From assembly GCA_031267345.1 (NCBI GenBank), contig JAIRZG010000208.1, forward strand, positions 1-20,555: DNA of 20,555 nucleotides, given 5' to 3'. Positions 7,619 to 13,884 of this stretch are shown in pieces. Below the pieces are notes generated by a model. It ran no database searches. It worked only from the letters and a program-made list of their open reading frames with translations, and was not told the DNA's origin. Numbering within the stretch: the stretch's first letter is position 1; each line of letters opens with the position of its first letter. The stretch is from Zoogloeaceae bacterium (lineage in GTDB: Bacteria; Pseudomonadota; Gammaproteobacteria; Burkholderiales; Rhodocyclaceae). The position numbers and the translations under genes are program-made.

Positions 7619-8143
7619 TCATGGCGTGATCAGCAACGCCTGACGGTAGCGGCGGGCGTTTTCGACGTAGTGGGCGGCGCTGTGTTCCAGACGGGCGACT
7701 TCCGCGTCGGTGAGTTCGCGCGCGACCTTGCCGGGCGAGCCGACGATCAGCACACGGTCGGGGAATTCCCTGCCTTCGGGAATCAGGGCGTGCGCGCCGA
7801 CGATGCTGTGCTGGCCGATGCGGCAGCGGTTCAACAACACCGCGCCCATGCCGATCAGGCTGCCGTCGCCGACAGCGCAGCTATGCAGGATGACCTGATG
7901 GCCGACGGTGACGCGCGCGCCCACCACCAGCGGGAAACCGGTATCCGTATGCAGCGCCGAGCCATCCTGGATGTTGCTGTCCGCGCCGATGATGATCGGG
8001 TCATTGTCGCCGCGCAGCACGGCGTTGAACCAGACCGAAGCCCGATCAGCGAGGCGGACATCGCCGATGACGCTGGCGTTGGGGGCAATCCAGACATCCT
8101 TGCCCAGTTGCGGTGTAAGTTGGTCGAGACGATAAAGGGTCAT
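7619..8143 (-). CDS. Gamma-carbonic-anhydrase-like hexapeptide-repeat protein (YrdA/PaaY type)
   Basis: The 174-aa protein shows the left-handed beta-helix pattern of imperfect hexapeptides (IGDVRL, VIGDGS-like turns: AVGDGSLIGMGAVLLNRCRIGQHSIVGAHAL). The three zinc ligands of gamma carbonic anhydrases are at the right places: H65 in ALHTDTG, then H82 and H87 in GHQVILH. RGDND (44-48) and the C-terminal GSPGKVARELTDAE are also family features. Members include active carbonic anhydrases, thioesterase-like PaaY and uncharacterised YrdA; the sequence does not separate these. It lies 15 bases downstream of pepD on the same strand and is probably co-transcribed. The ribosome site (AAGGCG) is weak. 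Convergent with the unknown gene ending at 7584. Confidence 0.92.
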   Translation of the reverse strand: MTLYRLDQLTPQLGKDVWIAPNASVIGDVRLADRASVWFNAVLRGDNDPIIIGADSNIQDGSALHTDTGFPLVVGARVTVGHQVILHSCAVGDGSLIGMGAVLLNRCRIGQHSIVGAHALIPEGREFPDRVLIVGSPGKVARELTDAEVARLEHSAAHYVENARRYRQALLITP

Positions 8144-8158
8144 TTTCGGCGCCTTGTT

Positions 8159-9637
8159 TCAGGGTTGGGAAAGGGTGGTCAGCAAACGGCGCAGGAACTG
8201 CCAGCAATGACCGACGGTGGCGTTATCGACCCGGTCGCCGGGCGCGTGCGCGCCACGAATGTCGGGGCCGAAGGAAAGCATGTCAAGCCCGGGATGCGAG
8301 CGGGCAAAAAGGCCGCATTCCAGTCCGGCGTGGATGACTTCAAGACGCGGAGCGTGACCGAAGGCATGTTGATAGACGTTTTGCGCCTGTCGCAGCAGGG
8401 GCGACGCGGGATCGGGCTTCCAGCCGGGATACGCGCCTTCGCGGGACGCCACGCCGCCGCTGGCGCGTATTTGGCGCGCGATGTCTTCCGCCAGCGCGTC
8501 ACGCGCCGCATCATCCTGCGCGCGCGCCAACAGGCTGCATCGGCAGTAATCCGGCTTGAGATGAAGCGGCGCCAGATTGTTGGAGGTCTCGACCACGCCG
8601 GAAAAATCCCGGCTCATGGCGACGACGCCAAAGGGCAGCGCGTGGAGGTTGTGCAGCAAAGGTCGCCAGGTCGTGCAAACGAGCGCCTGCTCCGTCGGCG
8701 CGGATTCCGGCGCGGGAGCAAGCGTCAGGACGGGCGTTTCCTGCGGATATTCCTGTTGCAAATTTTGGGCGTGACGCGCCAGCAGGGTTGGAAACGCGGC
8801 GTATTGCGCGGGCGTGAGCGCCAAATCCGCGAATGCCGAACGCGGCAGGACGTTGATGACCGTGCCGCCCTGTAGCTGTAGAAGGGGAAAATCGTGTTCC
8901 GCGCCCAGACGCAGCAGCAGGGCGAGCATCTGCCGGATGGCGTGGGCGCGGGGTCGATGAATGTCGATGCCCGAATGTCCGCCGATGAGTCCCTCCAGTC
9001 GCAGACGATAAACCTGCGCGTTCTGCGGCAAGGACGTAGCGGCGGCGCGCGCGTCAAAATTGGCTTCGACGGTGACTCCGCCCGCGCAGCCCAGATAAAA
9101 CGCGCCCGATTCCTCCGTATCCAGATTGAGCAAAAAGCGCCCGCGCAGACTTCCGGCTTGCAGGCCATGCGCGCCGCCCATGCCAGCCTCCTCATCGACG
9201 GTGAGCAGGATTTCCAGCGGGCCGTGCGGGAGTTCCGGATCTTCCGCCGCCGCCAGCGCCAGCGCGACGCCGATGCCGTTATCCGCGCCCAGCGTGGTAT
9301 GCCGCGCGACAAGCCAGCCCGCGTCGACTTCCGGACGAATCGGGTCTTGATGAAAATCGTGATCCGGCGCGGCAGGGGCGCGTTCGCAGACCATATCCAC
9401 ATGCCCTTGCAGGATGACGCCAGGCGCGTTTTCCCGCCCGCGCGTGGCGGGTTTGGAAAGGATCAGATTGCCCGTCGCGTCACTACGCGCCGCGATGCCG
9501 CGCGCCTCAGCCCAGCCCTGAAGATGGCGCATCAACGCGCCTTCATGCTTTGAGGGACGGGGAATGGCGCAGAGCGTGGCAAAATGTCGCCAGACGGCTT
9601 GCGGTTCGAGGGCGTCGAAAACAGGATTCTCAATCAT
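8159..9637 (-). CDS. pepD: Aminoacyl-histidine dipeptidase (peptidase D, M20 family)
   Basis: The 492-aa cytosolic metallopeptidase hydrolyses Xaa-His and other dipeptides. Visible catalytic elements of the M20 fold are H79 and D81 in LQGHVDMVCE, bridging D119 in TTLGADNGIG, general base E149 followed by E150 in LTVDEEAGMGGA, D173 in NLDTEESG, and the C-terminal metal histidine in SFGPDIRGAHAPGDRV. The lid/dimerisation domain (about 185-395) includes GLIGGHSGIDI and VVETSNNLAPL. Length equals E. coli PepD (485 aa). ATG 9637 is chosen over the in-frame TTG 9649 because MIENPVFDALEPQAVW matches where the family begins; neither has a clear ribosome site. The start is only 31 bases from that of the divergent pyrophosphohydrolase gene. 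Confidence 0.95.
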   Translation of the reverse strand: MIENPVFDALEPQAVWRHFATLCAIPRPSKHEGALMRHLQGWAEARGIAARSDATGNLILSKPATRGRENAPGVILQGHVDMVCERAPAAPDHDFHQDPIRPEVDAGWLVARHTTLGADNGIGVALALAAAEDPELPHGPLEILLTVDEEAGMGGAHGLQAGSLRGRFLLNLDTEESGAFYLGCAGGVTVEANFDARAAATSLPQNAQVYRLRLEGLIGGHSGIDIHRPRAHAIRQMLALLLRLGAEHDFPLLQLQGGTVINVLPRSAFADLALTPAQYAAFPTLLARHAQNLQQEYPQETPVLTLAPAPESAPTEQALVCTTWRPLLHNLHALPFGVVAMSRDFSGVVETSNNLAPLHLKPDYCRCSLLARAQDDAARDALAEDIARQIRASGGVASREGAYPGWKPDPASPLLRQAQNVYQHAFGHAPRLEVIHAGLECGLFARSHPGLDMLSFGPDIRGAHAPGDRVDNATVGHCWQFLRRLLTTLSQP

Positions 9638-9668
9638 AACGGGCAACAAAAACCGGAGCGGAGCTTCG

Positions 9669-10040
9669 ATGAAAAACGCAGGAAAGCAGAGTTTACAGGA
9701 GTTGACGCGGGCGGTGCTGGCGTTTCGTGACGCGCGTGACTGGGCGCAGTTTCATGATTTGAAGTCTCTGATGGTCTCGCTGAATCTGGAAGCCGCCGAG
9801 GCGCTGGAACTATCGCAATGGAAAAGCGACGCCGAAATGGAAGCCTTCGCGCAAACGCCCGCAGGATACGAGGCGCTGTCCGACGAATGCGCCGACGTGC
9901 TGGCCTACCTGCTGCTGCTCGCCGACCATGCCGGAATCGACCTGTCAGCGGCGCTGTACGCCAAACTCGCAAAGAACGAACGCAAATATCCGGTACAAAA
10001 AAGCTATGGCCGGAAGGAAAAATACAACGCGCTGACGTAA
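9669..10040 (+). CDS. MazG-like nucleotide pyrophosphohydrolase (dUTPase/dCTPase-type, RS21-C6/YpjD fold)
   Basis: The 123-aa all-helical protein carries the metal-binding pattern of the MazG/dCTP pyrophosphatase superfamily: E41-x-x-E44 in LNLEAAEALE and E73-x-x-D76 in SDECADVLAYLLLLAD. The FRDARDWAQFHDLKSLMVSLNLEA lead-in and the NERKYPVQKSYGRK tail are typical of the small homodimeric house-cleaning members that hydrolyse non-canonical or excess (d)NTPs to monophosphates. Which nucleotide it prefers cannot be read here. ATG 9669 is chosen because GGAG (9660-9663) lies 5 bases upstream. It is a lone gene, divergent from pepD and convergent with rlmJ. Confidence 0.9.
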   Translation: MKNAGKQSLQELTRAVLAFRDARDWAQFHDLKSLMVSLNLEAAEALELSQWKSDAEMEAFAQTPAGYEALSDECADVLAYLLLLADHAGIDLSAALYAKLAKNERKYPVQKSYGRKEKYNALT

Positions 10041-10402
10041 GCCGCGCTACGGCAGAAACCTGAACATCGGGGAGAAGAGGCGCGATGGTTCCGCCGCGAT
10101 TGACGCCCTGCAAACGGAATGGCTGCCCCCCTCTTTCCAACGCTCCCCCGCGAGGAGGGAGAGAGCTGATCAGCGGCGTTTCGCGCCGCAGGGTTGAAGA
10201 AAACCACCCGCGCCCAATCGCTTGTCCACACCAAAGCCGCAAAATCCGGATTCACTCCCGCGAACAATTGACGCCGCGAATATACGTTGCTGACGCTGGC
10301 AACATGCGCCGGACTGCGCCCGAAACTGCGGATGTCCTGATTACGGCATTCGGTTTTGGTGAGGAAGAAAGCTGCTCACGCCGATACTGGAACCGAGGGT
10401 GT
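10041..10402. other. Intergenic region with palindromes, no recognisable gene
   Basis: This 362-base stretch lies between the convergent pyrophosphohydrolase and rlmJ genes. It contains CTCCC/GGGAG-type inverted sequence (10143-10161) and a perfect hairpin GCGGCG-TTTCG-CGCCGC (10173-10189). Short open frames exist on both strands, but none has a ribosome site together with a family-like sequence. The hairpin is a plausible two-way transcript end. It may be repeat-derived sequence. Confidence 0.6.
10173..10189. terminator. GCGGCG/CGCCGC hairpin between convergent genes
   Basis: Six perfect G-C pairs close a TTTCG loop. There is no T-run on either side, so any termination would not be of the classical intrinsic kind. 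Its position 130 bases after one gene and 210 after the other is compatible with a shared end. Confidence 0.35.
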
Positions 10403-11335
10403 TCAGGGTTGCCGTGATCTTGTACGCCACGGCGTATTTTGCGCGACAGCGCGGCGTGATGGCGGCTCTGTTGGTGCAATCTTTGCGCCGCCGTCGATTG
10501 TCGAAACTTCCAGCGTCCATGCGGCCTGTTCATCCTGCGCCAGTTGTCGCGCGAGCCAGGGCAGGCTTTGGCGCAGGGCGTCGGCTGTCGTCCAGGGCGG
10601 GTTGAGGATGAACATGCCGCTGCCGTACATGCCGACGCCATCCGCAGTCGGGGCGCGGACAGAGAGGCTGACGTGCAGCCAGTCGGCGGGCAGGCGTTTC
10701 AGGCGTTCGGGTAACTGGCGGGATTCAAGGCAAACGAGCTGCGGATACCACAGGACGTAGGTTCCCGTGGCAAAACGCTTCAGGGCGTCTTTCAGGGTAG
10801 CGATGACGGCGCTGTAATCGCGCCGGGTTTCGTAGGACGGATCAATCAAGGTCAGCGCCCGTCGCTCCGGCGGCGGCAGCAGGGATTTCAACAGCGTCAG
10901 GCCATCGCCCTTGACGACGCGGATGGCGCGTCCCGCATTTTTGAATGTCTGCGCAAGCGCGCGCGCTTCGTTGCCGTGCAGTTCAAAAAGGCGTAGCGGG
11001 TCGTTGGGGCGCAAAAACTGTCGCGCCAGCCAGGGCGAGCCGGGATATTGTTTGAGTTCGCCGGAAGGATTGAGTTCCCGCACGGCGGCAAGGTATTCCG
11101 TAACGACGACGGGCGCGTCTTTCGCCTGCCAGACGCGCCCTATGCCCTCCTGATATTCGCGCAACTTTTGCGCCTCGCGGCCGGCAAGATTGTAGCGCCC
11201 CGCGCCCGCGTGGGTATCGATGACCATCAGCGGCGCGGGCTTTTGCGTCAGGTAGCGCAGCAGGTCGATCACGACCAGATGTTTTAAAACATCGGCATGA
11301 TTACCGGCGTGAAAGGCGTGGCGATAACTCAACAT
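10403..11335 (-). CDS. rlmJ: 23S rRNA (adenine(2030)-N(6))-methyltransferase RlmJ
   Basis: The 310-aa SAM-dependent methyltransferase makes m6A2030 in 23S rRNA. Diagnostic parts are the N terminus MLSYRHAFHAGNHADVLKH, the SAM-site VIDTHAGAGRY (38-48), KGDGL (142-146), the catalytic DPSYE (165-169) and the later LWYPQ and MYGSGMFILNPPW. The ATG at 11335 overlaps the darP stop (TGATG), so translation is coupled. E. coli RlmJ is 280 aa; here the conserved part ends near EVSTID and about 28 further residues rich in Arg/Pro/Ser follow, leading directly into the repeat-like gap. The extension is probably a lost stop rather than a domain. An in-frame extension upstream to 11419 lies inside darP and is not coding. 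Confidence 0.95.
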   Translation of the reverse strand: MLSYRHAFHAGNHADVLKHLVVIDLLRYLTQKPAPLMVIDTHAGAGRYNLAGREAQKLREYQEGIGRVWQAKDAPVVVTEYLAAVRELNPSGELKQYPGSPWLARQFLRPNDPLRLFELHGNEARALAQTFKNAGRAIRVVKGDGLTLLKSLLPPPERRALTLIDPSYETRRDYSAVIATLKDALKRFATGTYVLWYPQLVCLESRQLPERLKRLPADWLHVSLSVRAPTADGVGMYGSGMFILNPPWTTADALRQSLPWLARQLAQDEQAAWTLEVSTIDGGAKIAPTEPPSRRAVAQNTPWRTRSRQP

Positions 11336-11877
11336 CAGGATTCGGCAGGCGCGTCGGCCTGTTCGTCCATGTTTTTCAGCGCCTGAAAGAGCGCGCGGAA
11401 GTTTTTGGGCGGTTTGCATTCAGCCTGTTCCTTGCGCGTGGCGCGGACAAGGCGGGCAAGCCGAGCGAAGTCGGCGGCAGCGATATGCGGATAATCGTCG
11501 CGGAGGGCGACAAGCGTAGCGGCTTCGTCGGCAAGGAGTTTGAGGCGCAAGGCTTCCAGACGATGCAGGCGGGCGGTTTCTCCGGCGGAATCGCCGCGTA
11601 GCGCGGCCAGGGCGGCGCGTATGGGTTCGGCGTCCAGTCCGCGCATCAGTTTGCCGATGTATTGCAACTGGCGGCGACGCGCCTCGAATTTGGGCAGACG
11701 TTGGTATTCCATGAGCGCGGCGTACAGGTCTTCATCCAGCGTCATGCGGGACAGTTGCGCGCGGGAAAGTCCGGTCAGCGCCTTGCCCAGCGTCTGCAAT
11801 TCGTGCATGACCGCCTTGCGTCGGGTTTTGGAAGGGCGTTCGGAAAATTCCGGGTCGGAGGCGGGATTCGGTTTCAA
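11335..11877 (-). CDS. darP: Ribosome maturation factor DarP (YjgA family)
   Basis: The family promotes late 50S assembly, near the peptidyl-transferase centre. The hallmark RRRQLQYIGKLMRGLDAEPIR is present, as are SKTRRKAVMHELQTLGKAL near the N terminus and KPPKNFRALFQALKNM at the end. From TTG 11877 the protein is 180 aa, matching E. coli YjgA (183 aa). The start is uncertain: no in-frame ATG precedes the conserved part, TTG 11877 has no Shine-Dalgarno, and the GTG at 11982 would give 215 aa but overlap the divergent pmbA 5' end by about 74 bases. Its stop overlaps the start of rlmJ, so both 50S-maturation proteins are made from one message. Confidence 0.92.
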   Translation of the reverse strand: MKPNPASDPEFSERPSKTRRKAVMHELQTLGKALTGLSRAQLSRMTLDEDLYAALMEYQRLPKFEARRRQLQYIGKLMRGLDAEPIRAALAALRGDSAGETARLHRLEALRLKLLADEAATLVALRDDYPHIAAADFARLARLVRATRKEQAECKPPKNFRALFQALKNMDEQADAPAES

Positions 11878-11908
11878 GGAAAAAAACGCGCGGACAGGAA
11901 GGGCTGCT

Positions 11909-13288
11909 ATGATAGCCGCCTTTTGCTTTCTGGCGGCGGTTATGGTTGCTCCTTCTTCTTCCTTTGCCTTTTCTTCCGACACCTTGCGTCAACTCGCCGA
12001 CGACGCGCTACATCACGCGCGCGTAAAAGGCGCGAGCGCCGCTGAAGCGGAGGTTTCCGAAAGTTGCGGACTTTCGGTCACGGTGCGCTGCGGCGAGGTG
12101 GAGACCATTGAATACAACCGCGACAAAGGCTTGAGCGTCGGCGTTTATCTGGGTCGGCGTTGGGGCGGCGCCAGCACCTCGGATTTTTCCGCCCGCGCGG
12201 TGCAGGAAACGGTGGAAGCCGCCCTGACGATTGCCCGTTTCACCGCCGAAGATCCCTGTGCCGGGTTGCCGGAAAAGGAAGAACTGGCTTTGGGCGCGTT
12301 ACCCGATCTCGATCTCTGCCATCCCTGGGACTTGTCGACGGAGGCAGCCATTGCCCTGGCGCATCGCTGCGAAGCCGCCGCTTTTGCCGCTGACGCGCGC
12401 ATCGAAAATTCCGAAGGCGGCAGTCTTTCCAGCCAGCAGGGGCAATTCATCCTTGCCAATTCACAGGGGTTCTTGGGCGGTTATCCATCTTCGCGCCACT
12501 ATCTTTCCTGCTCGGTCATCGCGGGCAAAGGCGGGCAGATGCAGCGCGACGACTGGTACAGCACGCACCGCAAGCCCGATGCGCTGGAGACGCCAGAAGC
12601 CGTCGGACAACAGGCTGCGCGCCGCGCCGTGGCGCGTCTGGGCGCGAAGAAAATCGCGGCGGGCAGTTTTCCCGTGCTGTTTGAAGCGCCACTGGCCTCC
12701 GGATTGCTGGGGCATTTTGTCCACGCCGCCTCCGGCAATCCCCTGTATCACAAGGCCAGCTTTCTGCTTGATCAGTTGGGCAAGACGATTTTTCCCGGTT
12801 TTTTCACCCTGAGTGAACGTCCGCATCTGCCCGCCGCTTTGTCCAGCGCGAATTTTGACAATGAAGGCGTGCGTACCCGCGAACGCGAAGTGGTGCAAAA
12901 CGGCGTGCTGCAAGGCTATTTTTTGAGTGTCTATTCCGCCCGCAAGCTGAATCTGTCCACGACCGCCAACGCGGGCGGCAGCCACAATCTTTTCCTCTCC
13001 CCCGGCGCGCATGATCTGCCAGCCCTCCTGCGCCAGATGGGACGCGGCCTGCTGGTGACGGAATTGCTGGGACACGGCGTCAATTACGTGACCGGCGATT
13101 ATTCGCGTGGCGCGGCGGGCTTTTGGGTGGAAGACGGCGAAATTGTCCATCCGGTCGAGGAAATCACCATCGCCGGAAACCTGCGCGACATGTTCATGAA
13201 CCTGCGCGCCATCGGCAACGACATCGACCTCCGCTCCTCCCGCCAAACCGGTTCATGGCTGATCGAGGCAATGACCGTAGGGGCATAG
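11909..13288 (+). CDS. pmbA: Metalloprotease PmbA/TldE
   Basis: The 459-aa protein is the TldE subunit of the TldD/TldE complex, known for processing modified peptides such as microcin B17 and for degrading the CcdA antitoxin. TldE lacks the zinc site, which is in TldD; no tldD is in the window. Family blocks: CGEVETIEYNRDKGLSVGVY, ASTSDFSARAVQETVEAAL, RIENSEGGSLSSQQG, FDNEGVRTREREVVQNGVL, SYSARKLNL-like (here YSARKLNLSTTANAGGSHN), ITGDYSRGAAGFWVE-like (VTGDYSRGAAGFWVEDGEI) and EITIAGNLRDMF. ATG 11909 has the strong AGGAAGG (11896-11902); ATG 11942 fits the usual N terminus better, and the 11 extra residues (IAAFCFLAAV) are hydrophobic without basic residues. The stop codon lies inside the first copy of a 30-base repeat. 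Confidence 0.95.
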   Translation: MIAAFCFLAAVMVAPSSSFAFSSDTLRQLADDALHHARVKGASAAEAEVSESCGLSVTVRCGEVETIEYNRDKGLSVGVYLGRRWGGASTSDFSARAVQETVEAALTIARFTAEDPCAGLPEKEELALGALPDLDLCHPWDLSTEAAIALAHRCEAAAFAADARIENSEGGSLSSQQGQFILANSQGFLGGYPSSRHYLSCSVIAGKGGQMQRDDWYSTHRKPDALETPEAVGQQAARRAVARLGAKKIAAGSFPVLFEAPLASGLLGHFVHAASGNPLYHKASFLLDQLGKTIFPGFFTLSERPHLPAALSSANFDNEGVRTREREVVQNGVLQGYFLSVYSARKLNLSTTANAGGSHNLFLSPGAHDLPALLRQMGRGLLVTELLGHGVNYVTGDYSRGAAGFWVEDGEIVHPVEEITIAGNLRDMFMNLRAIGNDIDLRSSRQTGSWLIEAMTVGA

Positions 13289-13371
13289 CCCTTGCGGGCA
13301 GCGATGCGCGACCCTCTTTTTTAATCAAAGAGTTACGGCCTGGGCATAGCCCTTGCGGGCAGCGATGCGCG
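13281..13371. repeat. Two direct copies of a 30-base element after pmbA
   Basis: The 30 bases beginning GGGCATAGCCCTTGCGGGCA are identical at 13281-13310 and 13342-13371. Each contains short self-complementary pieces (GCCC-TTGC-GGGC). The first copy supplies the pmbA stop codon TAG (13286-13288). The 31-base spacer holds CTCTTT/AAAGAG, a weak hairpin that might end the pmbA message. The lead-in GTAGGGGC also occurs at 18600, hinting at a repeat family. Confidence 0.85.
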
Positions 13372-13408
13372 CCTGACGGCGCGGGCGCGTTCCGGATTGA
13401 AGCGTGCT

Positions 13409-13418
13409 CCCCCCCCCC
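13409..13418 (+). repeat. Run of ten C bases
   Basis: A C10 tract is followed by GCGCGGGGG, with which it can form a hairpin. It lies upstream of the riboswitch promoter region and in no gene. Such runs change length by slippage and are also prone to sequencing error. Confidence 0.8.
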
Positions 13419-13535
13419 GCGCGGGGGATGGTTCGGCATGTTCCGGCGTTATTTCGTGCTGAACCGCCGCTCCCCTTCCCTGCGCTTTTACGTAAATTCG
13501 GGCGACGTGGTTTTCTTCATTTCCCGAAACTCTGC

Positions 13536-13541
13536 TATGCT
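13536..13541 (+). promoter_or_regulatory. Candidate -10 box for the cobalamin-riboswitch transcript
   Basis: TATGCT lies 6 bases before the first paired base of the aptamer (13547), so a start site near 13548 would begin the RNA at the riboswitch. No convincing -35 hexamer is seen 16-18 bases upstream (TTCTTC region), so the call rests mainly on position. Confidence 0.35.
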
Positions 13542-13546
13542 TCGCC

Positions 13547-13746
13547 CGTTTTCAGGTGCCGCCCATTTTTTCGGATGGGTGGTGAAACGGGAAAGCGGTG
13601 CGTTCTGCCACACGATGCAGGACAAGTCCGCTGCTGCCCCCGCAACGGTAAGCGAGTGCGGCGTCATCAACAGGTCACTGGATTTTACAAAAGTCCGGGA
13701 AGACGATGACGCAAAACTCGCAAGCCCGGAGACCGGCCTGATGACG
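13547..13746 (+). promoter_or_regulatory. Cobalamin (B12) riboswitch aptamer
   Basis: The RNA shows the conserved parts in order: AGGTGCC (13555 region), GAAACGGGAA (13584-13593) followed by GCGGTGCG, the core GCTGCCCCCGCAACGGTAAG (13633-13652), GTCCGGGAAGACGATG, and the B12 box AGCCCGGAGACCGGCC (13723-13738). The ends pair: TCAGG (13552-13556) with CCTGA (13737-13741), extended by CGT (13547-13549) with ACG (13744-13746). It binds adenosylcobalamin or a related form and normally shuts off the gene behind it. Here that gene is the BtuB-like receptor 139 bases downstream, the classical target. The downstream hairpin at 13830-13881 is the likely expression platform. Confidence 0.95.
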
Positions 13747-13829
13747 CCCGATGGACGCGTTGCGGGGTAGCGACGCCGGAATTTCCTGCCGCGCTTCTCC
13801 CTGGCATTTCCCGTTGTTTCCCCGGTAAC

Positions 13830-13881
13830 GCTTCCCTTTTCATCGTTTTCAGTCTGCGGGGACGCAGACAAGAAAGGAAGC
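13830..13881 (+). promoter_or_regulatory. Ribosome-binding-site sequestering hairpin (riboswitch expression platform)
   Basis: GCTTCC (13830-13835) pairs with GGAAGC (13876-13881) and, after one bulged C, TTT with AAA (13873-13875). These include the Shine-Dalgarno AAAGGA of the receptor gene whose ATG is at 13885. Inside the loop sits a perfect 7-bp hairpin, GTCTGCG-GGGA-CGCAGAC (13852-13869). No T-tract follows, so control is more likely of translation start than of termination. Confidence 0.65.
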
Positions 13882-13884
13882 ATC

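Noticed and set aside
7670..8875. 401-codon plus-strand frame opposite the carbonic-anhydrase-like and pepD genes
   Set aside because: It spans two convincing genes on the other strand and its translation is low-complexity Arg/Gly/Ala text without motifs.
10004..10267. Minus-strand frame in the gap downstream of rlmJ
   Set aside because: No ribosome site and no family resemblance; it crosses palindromic sequence and the end of the neighbouring gene, so repeat-derived text is more likely.
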